From contig NZ_QFFG01000001.1 of the NCBI RefSeq assembly GCF_003129485.1, positions 682,001 to 746,000 of the forward strand: a stretch of 64,000 nt of DNA, given 5' to 3'. Under the pieces are notes generated by a model. It was not told the DNA's origin, did no database searches, and saw only the letters and a program-made list of their open reading frames with translations. Positions 16,150-24,916 of the stretch are shown piece after piece (position 1 is the stretch's first letter; each line of letters opens with the position of its first letter). The stretch is from Polaribacter aquimarinus (lineage in GTDB: Bacteria > Bacteroidota > Bacteroidia > Flavobacteriales > Flavobacteriaceae). A program made the position numbers and the translations under genes.

Positions 16150-16656
16150 ATGTTTTTAGAAAGTAAAAGGCTTATTATTAGAGATATTCAAATAAGTGAT
16201 GCTTCATTTTATTTTGAGCTATTTAACGATCCAGATTGGATTCGTTTTATAAGTGATAAAAACTTAAAATCTGTGGATGAAACTGAAAAGTATCTAAAGA
16301 AAATGAAAACCGAAAATTCTAAATTAGGTGGTCTTGGTTTTTTTACCGTTGTCTTAAAAAGTACTCAAGAGCTTATAGGAACTTCTACAGCTTTACAACG
16401 AGAATCTTTAAATTTTGTGGATATTGGTTACGGTTTTTTACCTAAAGGAAGAGGAAAAGGTTACGCAATTGAAGCAACAAAATTGATTATTAATTATGTA
16501 CAGGAAACATTTAACCAAAAGAAAGTATTGGCTTTTACAAAACCTAATAATGATAAATCTCAAAATCTACTAAAAAAACTCGATTTTAAATTTATTGGTT
16601 ATCAAGTTATTTTTGATGAAGATGAAGATGCTGTTTTTGAGTTATTAAAAATCTAA
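16150..16656 (+). CDS. GNAT-family N-acetyltransferase (RimJ/RimL type)
   Basis: A 168-residue acetyltransferase_3-like protein: LESKRLIIRDIQISDASFYF at the N-terminus, an acetyl-CoA pyrophosphate loop PKGRGKGYAIEATKLII (~97-113), and FTKPNNDKSQNLLKKLDFKF in the C-terminal part. It would acetylate an amine using acetyl-CoA in the cytoplasm. The substrate (ribosomal protein, amino sugar or other) cannot be told from sequence. It stands alone between phnA and the sensing operon. Confidence 0.85.
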   Translation: MFLESKRLIIRDIQISDASFYFELFNDPDWIRFISDKNLKSVDETEKYLKKMKTENSKLGGLGFFTVVLKSTQELIGTSTALQRESLNFVDIGYGFLPKGRGKGYAIEATKLIINYVQETFNQKKVLAFTKPNNDKSQNLLKKLDFKFIGYQVIFDEDEDAVFELLKI

Positions 16657-16688
16657 ACATAAACTATTTACCTGAAACTTAAAAAATC

Positions 16689-16720
16689 TTTGTCTACACT
16701 TTATTACATTTCATCGATAG
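16689..16720 (+). promoter_or_regulatory. Bipartite element, site 1 (upstream of the NO-sensing operon)
   Basis: Left half TTTGTCTACAC and right half TTTCATCGATAG, 20 nt apart. The right half with its flank (ACATTTCRTCGAYAG) is shared with site 2 at 22304. A -7-like TAAATTTA (16769-16776) begins 80 nt after the left half. The placement suggests autoregulation by the LytTR regulator encoded at the end of this operon. Aligned by eye. Confidence 0.5.
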
Positions 16721-16801
16721 AAAAAGGTATTTTATGCATTGATAGGTACAATTATTTTAAAGTAACTTTAAATTTACCCGAATAAACCTAAACTTAAAGT
16801 T

Positions 16802-17215
16802 TTGAAAAAAGATCTTAATATATTATTAATAGAAGATAATCTTATCGAGATTATGAAAATGAAACGAACAATTTCATTTCTTAAACTAAATCACACACTT
16901 CATGAAGCAAAAAACGGAGAAGAAGCTTTAGAAATTTTAAAAGATAAAAGTAAAATCCCTGATATAATTTTATTAGATTTAAACATGCCAAAGATAAATG
17001 GTATTGAGTTTTTAAACATTATTAAAAATAATGAAGATTTTAAACATATTCCAACCATAATTCTAACTACTTCAGACAATCAAAAAGACTTGTTTGAATG
17101 TTATAAAATTGGAGTTTCTGGTTATATTTTAAAACCTTTAAAATATGATGATTATGTTAAAAAAATTGAAGTAGTATTGTCATATTGGAGTGTCAACGAA
17201 TTAAAAAATATTTAA
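16802..17215 (+). CDS. Single-domain response regulator (Rcp1-like)
   Basis: A 137-residue stand-alone receiver domain starting with TTG, as there is no ATG upstream in frame. The acidic pocket EDN is at 11-13, phosphoacceptor Asp59 in LLDLNMP, the switch Thr in TTSDN (~87) and conserved Lys in LKPLKY (~110). With no output domain it probably shuttles phosphate between kinases and the HPt protein encoded later in the operon, as Spo0F-type proteins do. First of seven tightly packed genes; its stop directly abuts the H-NOX start codon. Confidence 0.9.
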   Translation: MKKDLNILLIEDNLIEIMKMKRTISFLKLNHTLHEAKNGEEALEILKDKSKIPDIILLDLNMPKINGIEFLNIIKNNEDFKHIPTIILTTSDNQKDLFECYKIGVSGYILKPLKYDDYVKKIEVVLSYWSVNELKNI

Positions 17216-17755
17216 ATGAAAGGAATCGTATTTACTGAGTTTTTAGACTTAGTTGAAAATAAATTTGGATTAGAGATGGTAGATACCATTATTTCACAAT
17301 CAGAATTAGAATCAGAGGGAATTTATACGGCTATTGGCACATATAGTTTTTCAGAAATGTTACAGTTACTTCAAAATTTAAGTAACAATACTAATATATC
17401 TATTGATAATTTGTTATTAGTCTACGCAGAACATTTTTTTTCGGTTATAGAAAACAGTTATCCTGGTTTATTAGCTACATATAAAGACCCCATAGAAATG
17501 CTATCATCAATAGAAAATCACATTCATGTAGAAGTGAGAAAAATTTATCCGGAAGCAGAATTACCTACTTTTATAGTAGAGTCTAAAACAGAAAAATCTT
17601 TGGTAATGATTTATAAATCAAGTAGGGCTATGCATCATTTTGGATTAGGTTTAATGAATAAAACTTTTGAACATTTTAATTCTACAGCTGATATTGTTTT
17701 AGAAAAAATAAAAGAAGATGGTACAGAAGTAAAATTCATCATCAACAAAAACTAA
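17216..17755 (+). CDS. H-NOX (haem-NO-binding) sensor protein
   Basis: A 179-residue protein, the classic length of a stand-alone bacterial H-NOX. It opens MKGIVFTEFLDLVE. The proximal haem ligand is His104 in IHVEVRKIYPEAELPTF, aligning with His105 of soluble guanylate cyclase beta1. The YxSxR haem-propionate motif is Y133-S135-R137 (YKSSR). Such proteins bind nitric oxide and control partner kinases or cyclases. The gene abuts the PAS kinase gene directly (TAA then ATG), so that kinase is the likely partner. NO selectivity is expected for this class but not proven here. Confidence 0.93.
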   Translation: MKGIVFTEFLDLVENKFGLEMVDTIISQSELESEGIYTAIGTYSFSEMLQLLQNLSNNTNISIDNLLLVYAEHFFSVIENSYPGLLATYKDPIEMLSSIENHIHVEVRKIYPEAELPTFIVESKTEKSLVMIYKSSRAMHHFGLGLMNKTFEHFNSTADIVLEKIKEDGTEVKFIINKN

Positions 17756-18973
17756 ATGAGTTTAAAAGAAATTGAAATATTAAAAAGAACTTTAGAAAGA
17801 GAGAGAAAAGCTAGAAAAGCTGCTGAGAAAATTCTAGAAGAAAAATCTTTAGAATTATATAATACTTCAGTAGAACTTCAAAGTGTTAATAAGAAATTAG
17901 AAAATTTACTAAATGAAAAGACCACACAATTACAAGGTGTTTTCGAAAATATTAATGATGCCTATGTAGTCATAGATTTGTCTGGTAATGTCTTAAAAAT
18001 GAATGATATTGCAGAAAATCTATTTGAATACGACATTGACAAAGAACCTCTTAATGTAGTAAATTTAATCTACCCTGATGATTATACATATGCAATGACT
18101 TCCTACAAGGAGTTAAAAGAAGAAGGTCATTTTTCTGATTATACTGCAAGAATAGTTACAAAAAACAAAAATGTAAAATGGGTTCAAATCAATGCTAGTA
18201 TTATTTATGATGAGCATAAAAAACCTTTAGGAGCTCAAGGTGTAGCTAGAAATGTTACTCATATAAAAGCTTTAGAAAAGCAAAAAGAAATAATCTTAAA
18301 GGAACTCAAAAACAGTAATAAAGAGTTACAAGAATATGCTCATATTGTTTCTCATGACTTAAAATCTCCTTTAAGAAGTATAAGCGCTCTAGTTTCTTGG
18401 ATTAAATCGGATAATGAAGGAAAATTAGATGAAATGACACTTCAAAATTTTAATCTAATTGATACAACGCTTGAAACTATGGAAAAATTAATTTCCGATA
18501 TTTTAGAATACTCTAGTGCTGGAGCTGATACCCATAAAGAAGAAGATATAAATTTAAACAGTGTCCTAGAAAATCTAAAAAAGGTACTTTTTATTCCCGA
18601 TAATTTTTGTATTAACGTTCTAAACACCCTTCCTACAGTAAAAGGAGATGTTACTAAATTTCAACAACTTTTTCAGAACTTTATAAGTAATGCTATCAAA
18701 TTTTGTGATAAAGAAAAAGGTTTTGTAGAAATTGATTGCTTAGAAAAACCAACCTTTTATCAATTTTCTATCAGAGACAATGGTATAGGAATAGAAGAAA
18801 AATACCACACTAAAATTTTTCAAGTATTTCATTCACTTAATAAAAGAGAAGATTCTTCGGGAATTGGATTATCAATCATAAAAAAGATAATCGATTTATA
18901 TGAAGGTGATATCTGGTTAGAAAGCCAAGTCAATGAGGGAACTACATTTTACTTCACCATAAAAAAATACTAA
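17756..18973 (+). CDS. PAS-domain sensor histidine kinase, probable H-NOX partner
   Basis: A 405-residue soluble kinase with no membrane span. An N-terminal coiled coil (10-58, ERERKARKAAEKILEEKS) precedes a PAS domain (~59-172), then HisKA with phosphorylated His200 in HIVSHDLKSPLRS and HATPase: N312 in NFISNAIKF, G1 box DNGIGI 341-346, G2 box GIGLS 369-373. The cytoplasmic location and direct abutment to H-NOX indicate haem-NO control of autophosphorylation. No fused receiver, so phosphate should pass to the separate receiver (16802) or the HPt. FIST follows immediately. Confidence 0.93.
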   Translation: MSLKEIEILKRTLERERKARKAAEKILEEKSLELYNTSVELQSVNKKLENLLNEKTTQLQGVFENINDAYVVIDLSGNVLKMNDIAENLFEYDIDKEPLNVVNLIYPDDYTYAMTSYKELKEEGHFSDYTARIVTKNKNVKWVQINASIIYDEHKKPLGAQGVARNVTHIKALEKQKEIILKELKNSNKELQEYAHIVSHDLKSPLRSISALVSWIKSDNEGKLDEMTLQNFNLIDTTLETMEKLISDILEYSSAGADTHKEEDINLNSVLENLKKVLFIPDNFCINVLNTLPTVKGDVTKFQQLFQNFISNAIKFCDKEKGFVEIDCLEKPTFYQFSIRDNGIGIEEKYHTKIFQVFHSLNKREDSSGIGLSIIKKIIDLYEGDIWLESQVNEGTTFYFTIKKY

Positions 18974-20113
18974 ATGAAAACAGTACAATTAAAAAAACGT
19001 AAAAATTCTGATTGGGAATATCTATCTGATAATATTTTATTAACATCACCTTTAGTATTGGTTTTTGGAAATAGACATATGTTAGAAGACGAAGGTATTT
19101 ATAAAGAAGTAAAAAGTATGTTTTCTGATGGACACATAGTATTCGGTTCTTCTTCTGGAGATATTTCTTCTTTAACGGTCAATGAAAACTCTGTTACCAT
19201 TACTGCAATAGAATTTGAAAGAAGCAACTTTGTCATTAAAACTAGCAATGTTTTAGATAATGAAAAACAATTGGATAGCCATTTAGTTGGGCAAGAACTG
19301 ATAAAACAACTTCCTAAAGAAAATTTAAAGTACACATTTGTTATTTCTGAAGGAAGTTTTATAAATGGAAGCCAATTAACTAAAGGAATGAATGCTGCAA
19401 CCAATAACAATTTGTTAATTACTGGTGCTTTGTGTGGAGACGATGCTCGATTTGAAAAAACATTATCTTCTTATAATGAAAACCCTAAACAAGGTGAAAT
19501 TGTAGCAATAGGTTTGTATGGAGATTCTTTAGAAGTTTCTTTTTCTATTAATGGAGGATGGACACCTTTTGGACCAGAAAGGATTGTAACCAAATCGAAA
19601 GGTAATGTTTTGTACGAGTTAGATAATTTACCTGCTTTAGATTTGTATAAGAAATATTTAGGAGAAAAGTCCAAAGACCTTCCAGGAGCGGCATTATTAT
19701 ATCCGTTAAGTGTAAAATCTACTAAAGAAAACCATTCTATTGTTAGAACTATTCTAAACATTAATGAGGAGGAGAATTCAATGATTTTAGCAGGAGATAT
19801 TTTTGAAAATTCAAAGGTTCAGTTAATGATGACTAATGTAGATAATATTGTAAATGCAGCCGAAAGTGCTGCAATTAATGCCACAGAATTAAGAAAAAAT
19901 GAAGCCGAATTAGCCATTTTAGTAAGTTGTATTGGTAGAAAATTAGTATTAGACCAAAGAGTAGAAGAAGAAGTAGAAGAAGTAATGGAAGTTGTAGGTA
20001 AATCTCCTACAATTACAGGATTGTATTCTTATGGAGAAATTGCTCCATTTATAGGAGAAAACAATTGTCAATTGCACAACCAAACTATGACAATTACATT
20101 AATTAGCGAATAA
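18974..20113 (+). CDS. FIST-domain sensor protein (NosP type)
   Basis: A 379-residue cytoplasmic protein with FIST_N (~30-215; FGSSSGDISSL, GALCGDDARFE, GEIVAIGLYG) and FIST_C (~225-365; NAAESAAINATELRKNEAELAILVSCIGRK..., GLYSYGEIAPF). FIST proteins next to histidine kinases have been shown in several proteobacteria to bind haem and nitric oxide and to inhibit the kinase (NosP/NahK); others sense different ligands. Here the gene overlaps the second kinase gene by one base. The operon therefore has two unrelated candidate NO sensors. I could not assign the haem ligand by eye. Confidence 0.88.
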   Translation: MKTVQLKKRKNSDWEYLSDNILLTSPLVLVFGNRHMLEDEGIYKEVKSMFSDGHIVFGSSSGDISSLTVNENSVTITAIEFERSNFVIKTSNVLDNEKQLDSHLVGQELIKQLPKENLKYTFVISEGSFINGSQLTKGMNAATNNNLLITGALCGDDARFEKTLSSYNENPKQGEIVAIGLYGDSLEVSFSINGGWTPFGPERIVTKSKGNVLYELDNLPALDLYKKYLGEKSKDLPGAALLYPLSVKSTKENHSIVRTILNINEEENSMILAGDIFENSKVQLMMTNVDNIVNAAESAAINATELRKNEAELAILVSCIGRKLVLDQRVEEEVEEVMEVVGKSPTITGLYSYGEIAPFIGENNCQLHNQTMTITLISE

Positions 20114-21156
20114 TGAATTCACTATTAAAAAGACAAATAAGAAAATTTTTACCAGAAGAGTTTCGATCTGAAAAAAAACTAGATAAGTTTTTTGATGCTA
20201 TAGATAGATCTTACACTACTTCAGATGAGCAATTTGCAATGCTACAAAGGGCTACAAAAATTAGTTCTGATGAGCTTTTTAATGTGAATCAACAGTTAAC
20301 CAAAGAGACCGAATCTCAAAAACAAGTAATTACAAAGTTAGAAGGTGTTATCGATAAACTTAAGTTTTATGATTTAGATAATGATAGACCTTTAGAAAGT
20401 TCTGATTCTTTAAAATTAGCTGATTTCATTGATAATCAAACCAAAGAAATCATCAAAATTAACCAACAAAAAGACAAATTGGTACAAAGTTTAGAGCGTC
20501 AAAACAGAGAACTGAATGATTATGCACAATTAGTCTCTCATGATTTAAAATCGCCATTACAGAGTATAGAAGCCCTTACAACATGGGTTATAGAAGATTA
20601 TTCTGAAGTTTTAGGAGAAATAGGAAAAGAGAATCTTGAATTAATAAAAGAAAATATAGAGAAGATGGATACCTTAGTAAAAGGAATCTTAGAATATTCG
20701 ACTATAGGAAAAATAGAAAAAGAAAATTATGATGTAGATATGAATATTTTAGTGAAAGAAGTTATTGAAAATCTAGATCCAACTGAAAAAGTGAATTTTA
20801 AAATAAGTGATCTTTTGCCTGTTGTCAAAGGAAACCGTTCTAGATTTCAATTATTATTTTCTCATTTAATTCAAAATGCTATTCAATTTAATAACAAAAA
20901 AGATATTAATATAGAAATAGGATGTAAAGAAAATACTCATTTTTGGCAGTTTCACATAAAAGATAATGGTAAAGGAGTAGAAAGAAAATATTTCGATAAA
21001 ATTTTTATTGCATTTCAAAAATTAGAAGATAATTTTAAATCTACAGGTATTGGACTTTCTATAGTAAAAAAAATTATCGAAATTTACAATGGAGAAATTT
21101 GGTTAGAATCCAAAGTAAACAAAGGAACTATATTTTATTTTAAACTTGAAAAGTAA
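20113..21156 (+). CDS. Histidine kinase of the FIST-associated (NahK-like) type
   Basis: A 347-residue soluble kinase. The N-terminal ~60 residues (FLPEEFRSEKKLDKFFDAI, SYTTSDEQFAMLQRATKISS) are the helical region typical of kinases encoded with FIST proteins. A coiled coil follows, then HisKA with His143 in QLVSHDLKSPLQS, and HATPase with NAIQF, DNGKGV and GIGLS. It lacks PAS. It shares the HDLKSPL-type core with the PAS kinase upstream and may phosphorylate the same targets. Overlaps FIST upstream and HPt downstream by one base each, so translation is probably coupled. Confidence 0.92.
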   Translation: MNSLLKRQIRKFLPEEFRSEKKLDKFFDAIDRSYTTSDEQFAMLQRATKISSDELFNVNQQLTKETESQKQVITKLEGVIDKLKFYDLDNDRPLESSDSLKLADFIDNQTKEIIKINQQKDKLVQSLERQNRELNDYAQLVSHDLKSPLQSIEALTTWVIEDYSEVLGEIGKENLELIKENIEKMDTLVKGILEYSTIGKIEKENYDVDMNILVKEVIENLDPTEKVNFKISDLLPVVKGNRSRFQLLFSHLIQNAIQFNNKKDINIEIGCKENTHFWQFHIKDNGKGVERKYFDKIFIAFQKLEDNFKSTGIGLSIVKKIIEIYNGEIWLESKVNKGTIFYFKLEK

Positions 21157-21476
21157 TGCAAGAAACTCCTAATTTAAATTATGTAAATCAACTAGCTAGA
21201 GGAGACAAGTCTATTCAAAATGAGCTAATATCAGTTATAAAAACAGAATTTCCAGAAGAAAAAGAAGACTATTATAATAGCTTAAAACTCCAAGAGTTTA
21301 AAAAAATTGAAGAGAACGTTCATAGACTTAAACATAAAATTAGTATTTTAGGGCTTGAAAAGAGTTATAAAATAGCTAATGAATTTGAACATAATCTTCG
21401 TGAACATAGCCTAGAAAAGCAACAAGATTTTGAGAAAATTTTAATAGCAATTACGAATTATATAGAAACTATATAG
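21156..21476 (+). CDS. HPt phosphotransfer protein
   Basis: A 106-residue helical protein with the HPt signature HRLKHKISILG; His56 aligns with the phosphohistidine of AHTLKG-type motifs. HPt proteins pass phosphate between receiver domains, so a multi-step relay is implied: kinases to receiver (16802) to HPt to LytTR regulator (21480), and perhaps to the REC-GT2 fusion (37391). The order is inferred. It lies between the second kinase and the LytTR gene, three bases before the latter. Confidence 0.85.
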   Translation: MQETPNLNYVNQLARGDKSIQNELISVIKTEFPEEKEDYYNSLKLQEFKKIEENVHRLKHKISILGLEKSYKIANEFEHNLREHSLEKQQDFEKILIAITNYIETI

Positions 21477-21479
21477 TCT

Positions 21480-22199
21480 ATGGATTGTATTATTATTGAT
21501 GATGAAAAAATGGCTAGGGTCGTTTTAAAAACCCTGTGTAATGAAATAGAATCTTTAAACCTTATTGAAGAATTTCCTAGTGCAATACAAGCTATGAAAT
21601 TTTTAAATGACACAAAAATTGATTTAATTTTTTTAGACATTCATATGCCTGATTTTAATGGACTTGATTTCATTAAAAGTCTAAAATCACCTCCTAAAAT
21701 TATTTTAACAACTTCAGACCCTAAATTTGCTATAGAAGCTTTTGAATATGATTTTATTGTAGATTATTTACTAAAACCAATAGAGATTGCACGTTTTCAA
21801 AAAGCAATTCAAAAAGCAGAAAAGTTCGACTTGGCTTCATCAGAACCAGTTTCACCTAAACAAAAGTTAACTGACAACAAAGAAATTGACAACGACTTTT
21901 ACATAAATATTGATAGAAGGCTTATAAAAATAGATTTGCCAAGTATTTATTTGGTTGAAGCTAAAGGAGATTATATTAAAATAAAAACAGAAGAAAAAGA
22001 ATATACGGTACATTCAACTTTAAAAAAGATTGAAGAAAAATTACCAGATTCATTGTTTTTAAAAATACACAGATCTTATATTATCAACCTCAAAAAAATT
22101 ATCGACATAGAGGATAACAGTGTTTTAATAAAACGAGATGTAATTCCTGTTAGTAGATCAAAAAGACCAGAATTAATGAAAAGATTAGATTTGCTCTAG
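21480..22199 (+). CDS. LytTR-family response regulator
   Basis: A 239-residue regulator. The receiver (1-~115) has DDE at 7-9, phosphoacceptor Asp53 in FLDIHMP, TTSD (~75) and LLKPIE (~98). The LytTR DNA-binding domain (~135-235) reads VEAKGDYIKIKTEEKEYTVH, FLKIHRSYIINL and VIPVSRSKR. LytTR proteins bind paired ~9-bp direct repeats spaced about two helical turns. A candidate element of this type occurs upstream of this operon and of four nearby polysaccharide units. Last gene of the operon, followed by a terminator at 22231. Confidence 0.93.
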   Translation: MDCIIIDDEKMARVVLKTLCNEIESLNLIEEFPSAIQAMKFLNDTKIDLIFLDIHMPDFNGLDFIKSLKSPPKIILTTSDPKFAIEAFEYDFIVDYLLKPIEIARFQKAIQKAEKFDLASSEPVSPKQKLTDNKEIDNDFYINIDRRLIKIDLPSIYLVEAKGDYIKIKTEEKEYTVHSTLKKIEEKLPDSLFLKIHRSYIINLKKIIDIEDNSVLIKRDVIPVSRSKRPELMKRLDLL

Positions 22200-22230
22200 T
22201 AGTAAAATTCCATATTGGCAAATATATAAC

Positions 22231-22262
22231 AACCTCTCATTTTTAAAACTTGAGAGGTTTTC
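22231..22262 (+). terminator. Terminator of the sensing operon
   Basis: Arms AACCTCTCA (22231-22239) and TGAGAGGTT (22251-22259) followed by TTTTC. Confidence 0.75.
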
Positions 22263-22303
22263 TTATGGATAAATATGGCATAAAAAATTTGTAATAAAAT
22301 AAG

Positions 22304-22338
22304 TTCGTCTAAACATCCCAAACATTTCGTCGACAGTT
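22304..22338 (+). promoter_or_regulatory. Bipartite element, site 2 (upstream of DUF4114 matrix protein)
   Basis: Left half TTCGTCTAAACATC (22304-22317), right half TTTCGTCGACAGTT (22325-22338). The left half is identical over 14 bp to site 5 (37294). The two halves share TTCGTC at 22-bp spacing, as expected for a LytTR dimer. A -7 box TAATTTTG lies at 22385-22392. Confidence 0.6.
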
Positions 22339-22384
22339 AAAATGCAAAGACCTAATATCTACTTTTACAACAATATTTACCGGT

Positions 22385-22392
22385 TAATTTTG
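22385..22392 (+). promoter_or_regulatory. -7 box of the DUF4114/T9SS gene
   Basis: TAATTTTG matches TAnnTTTG, 20 nt before the ATG at 22413. The -33 partner is weak (TTTT at 22363), consistent with dependence on an activator at site 2. Confidence 0.5.
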
Positions 22393-22412
22393 TGGTATTG
22401 AATATAAATATT

Positions 22413-24854
22413 ATGAAAAAAATACTACTTATTACATTTTTTACCATCACAACATTATTAAATGCACAAACTTATAATTACCTTGGAGAGTATACCTCTG
22501 ATGGTACTCCTTTGTATTTAGAAAACCCAGGAGATAATGTTTCTGTAGAAACATTACAAATGATTGATGATTCTCTACCTGAGAGTTATCCTGTTCCAGA
22601 TTACAATCCACAATATATTACATCTGGTTACGAAACAGATATTCGAATTGAAGCAAAAGCTGATGTTTGGGTAACTTTTGTAGCAGAAGGTGCAGGGTAT
22701 AGAAATGTGTTAGGTTTTTATACTTATCCTTTAGATAACCCACCAACAACAAATCCTTCAAAAGAAGATATTACTATAATTTTTCCAAATGTTTCTGCTC
22801 TAGGCAGCGGTGGTGGATTACAAGTCGGTGATAAAGTTAAACTGGGAACTTTTGAGGCTGGTACTGGCATTGGTTGGGTTTTATTAGCCAACGCGTGGAA
22901 TTCTAGAAATCAGAATGTTGGGGAAGGACTTTGGAAATTGTATTCTAATCCAAATTTTAACCCAGAAGCAAAAGAGGAGTTAAGACATCATAATGTATTA
23001 TTAGCAGATCCAGATAATGAGCGGATTATTTTAGGTTTCGAAGATATTAGAAGAGATAAAAGTTCTTGCGATAACGATTTTAATGATGCAATTTTTTATG
23101 TAACAGCAAATCCTTACTCAGCAATTAACACAAAAAACTGTGCAGATATTTCTGAATCTAATAACATAACATCAGGAAATGATGGTGGTTTAGAAAGTAA
23201 TGGATCTTTAGCAAATTTAATCGCAAAAAGAAACTTCAAAAGAAAAAAAGAAGCCCATAATCTAAATTTAAGAGCTAAACAAAAAGATTTTAAAAAAAGC
23301 AATTTACAAGCAAAAGGCAACACGAATTCTTTAATCAGCTACTTACCCGAAACAGGTATGTATCAAACAGAAATTGCGAAGGTTTCTAGTCCAGATGATT
23401 TGTTATCGATTACCAATGCAAAAGAAATTTTTTCAGTAGATTATTATAAAGATGACAAAAGAGTTTCTGCTGTATTGGCAACAAAAACAGAAGGTTCTAT
23501 TTACGACCATTCCAAAATGATTTGCGATCGTTTAAACAACTCAAGTTTAGAAGATATTAGAACTGTAACTACAAGAGGGCATCAAATTATTAGCTCAAAA
23601 ATAAAAAGAGCCACTGGAGAAAAAGAGTATACATTAAGTTTTTCTATAAAATTAAATAAAGGAGAAAATGAGTTATATAGTTTTTGGAATATAGATCAGT
23701 ATCCCAAAGGAGATTATCAAAACTTTCAAATTTGGGGAAGTTCATTCTCTCAAGTATTTGCAATTGCTAACTTTATTATCGATAAGCACACAGAAGAAAG
23801 TGGGTTAAAAAGTGTCAGAAAAGAAAATCTAACACCTAATGTATTTGTAAAATCTGGTGCATACACAAATGGTTTTTTAAAACTAACTATTGTAAATAAA
23901 ACTAAAGAAAGTCAAATTAATTTCGAAGGAAATATTTCTAGAACAGAAATTGCTAATACGAATAACGTAAAAACATCACTAGCTTTATCTGGAGAATATG
24001 AAGAAGAAATTACCATAGAAACAGGAGTTTTATTTGATATTGGTTTTTCAATTCAAACGAATAATAACGACCAAAAAGATGCTTTGTATTTAGCTGATGG
24101 ACCCTGGGGATTAGATTACCTAGAAGAATATGCTTCTATTAATGATTTTTATATTGATGCGAACAAAGCTGATAATAAAGAAGAGATTCATCAAATAGAT
24201 AGAAATGTAAGCGTTTCTGGAACTGTAAAAGGAAACGTAAACTTATTCAGACACGTTTTACCTGGAGATTTAACCTTAGATGTTACTAATTATGAAGCTT
24301 TACAATTTAAGACACAAAACTCTCAACCAGTTGAAATTGTAATTATGCAAGAGGAAAAGAGAGATTGGAATAATAGAATTAGATATACAATTCCTGTCAA
24401 CCAATCAGAAAAAGAATACAACATTCCTTTTAATGATTTTAAAGATGCCACTGGAAAAACTGTAGCAATTACAAATATTAAAACATTGGTTTTCTCAGTA
24501 ATTAGCAACTATGAAGATACAATTCCTTTTAGCTTAAACATTAAAGAGGTTTCTTTTGGAGCAAATATGGTTTTATCTAACAATGACTTTTCAACCAATA
24601 CGATACAAAAGGTAAAAAATTATCCAAATCCTTTCACAAACAAGACTACGATACAATTATCCTCAAATTCAAAACTTGTTAAAATTCAAGTATTTGATTT
24701 AATGGGTAGAGTTGTGGATGTACAAAATATAAATACTGATAGTTCTAAGAAAAGGGTGCAATACAAAGCACCTAATCTAAAAACCGGAATCTACAAATAC
24801 CAGTTAAAAGATGACAAGAATAAAATACATTCCGGAACTTTCATAGTTCAATAA
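22413..24854 (+). CDS. Secreted DUF4114-domain protein with T9SS type A sorting tail
   Basis: An 813-residue protein starting at ATG 22413; an in-frame GTG at 22392 overlaps the promoter box and is rejected. Signal peptide MKKILLITFFTITTLLNAQ. A DUF4114-like domain ends with GFEDIRRDKSSCDNDFNDAI (~210-230), an acidic, possibly calcium-binding signature. A central LruC-like region follows. The last ~85 residues (NYPNPFTNKTTIQL, VQVFDLMGRV-like, LKTGIYKYQL, GTFIVQ) are a type IX secretion sorting domain. Probably an abundant cell-surface or matrix protein; the shared promoter element ties it to the sensing operon. Exact function unknown. Confidence 0.8.
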   Translation: MKKILLITFFTITTLLNAQTYNYLGEYTSDGTPLYLENPGDNVSVETLQMIDDSLPESYPVPDYNPQYITSGYETDIRIEAKADVWVTFVAEGAGYRNVLGFYTYPLDNPPTTNPSKEDITIIFPNVSALGSGGGLQVGDKVKLGTFEAGTGIGWVLLANAWNSRNQNVGEGLWKLYSNPNFNPEAKEELRHHNVLLADPDNERIILGFEDIRRDKSSCDNDFNDAIFYVTANPYSAINTKNCADISESNNITSGNDGGLESNGSLANLIAKRNFKRKKEAHNLNLRAKQKDFKKSNLQAKGNTNSLISYLPETGMYQTEIAKVSSPDDLLSITNAKEIFSVDYYKDDKRVSAVLATKTEGSIYDHSKMICDRLNNSSLEDIRTVTTRGHQIISSKIKRATGEKEYTLSFSIKLNKGENELYSFWNIDQYPKGDYQNFQIWGSSFSQVFAIANFIIDKHTEESGLKSVRKENLTPNVFVKSGAYTNGFLKLTIVNKTKESQINFEGNISRTEIANTNNVKTSLALSGEYEEEITIETGVLFDIGFSIQTNNNDQKDALYLADGPWGLDYLEEYASINDFYIDANKADNKEEIHQIDRNVSVSGTVKGNVNLFRHVLPGDLTLDVTNYEALQFKTQNSQPVEIVIMQEEKRDWNNRIRYTIPVNQSEKEYNIPFNDFKDATGKTVAITNIKTLVFSVISNYEDTIPFSLNIKEVSFGANMVLSNNDFSTNTIQKVKNYPNPFTNKTTIQLSSNSKLVKIQVFDLMGRVVDVQNINTDSSKKRVQYKAPNLKTGIYKYQLKDDKNKIHSGTFIVQ

Positions 24855-24882
24855 TTCCCCCACATTTATTTTGGAGTGTAAA

Positions 24883-24916
24883 ATGGGCAAAAGAAAAAAT
24901 CTTTTGCCCTATTTTT
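24883..24916. terminator. Bidirectional terminator between converging genes
   Basis: Stem GGGCAAAAGA / TCTTTTGCCC (24885-24894 and 24900-24909), loop AAAAA, with T-runs on both sides. It overlaps the stop codon of the minus-strand TPR gene. Confidence 0.85.

Noticed and set aside
22392..22412. GTG start for the DUF4114 protein
   Set aside because: It overlaps the TAATTTTG -7 box and would put seven residues before a normal signal peptide; ATG at 22413 fits.
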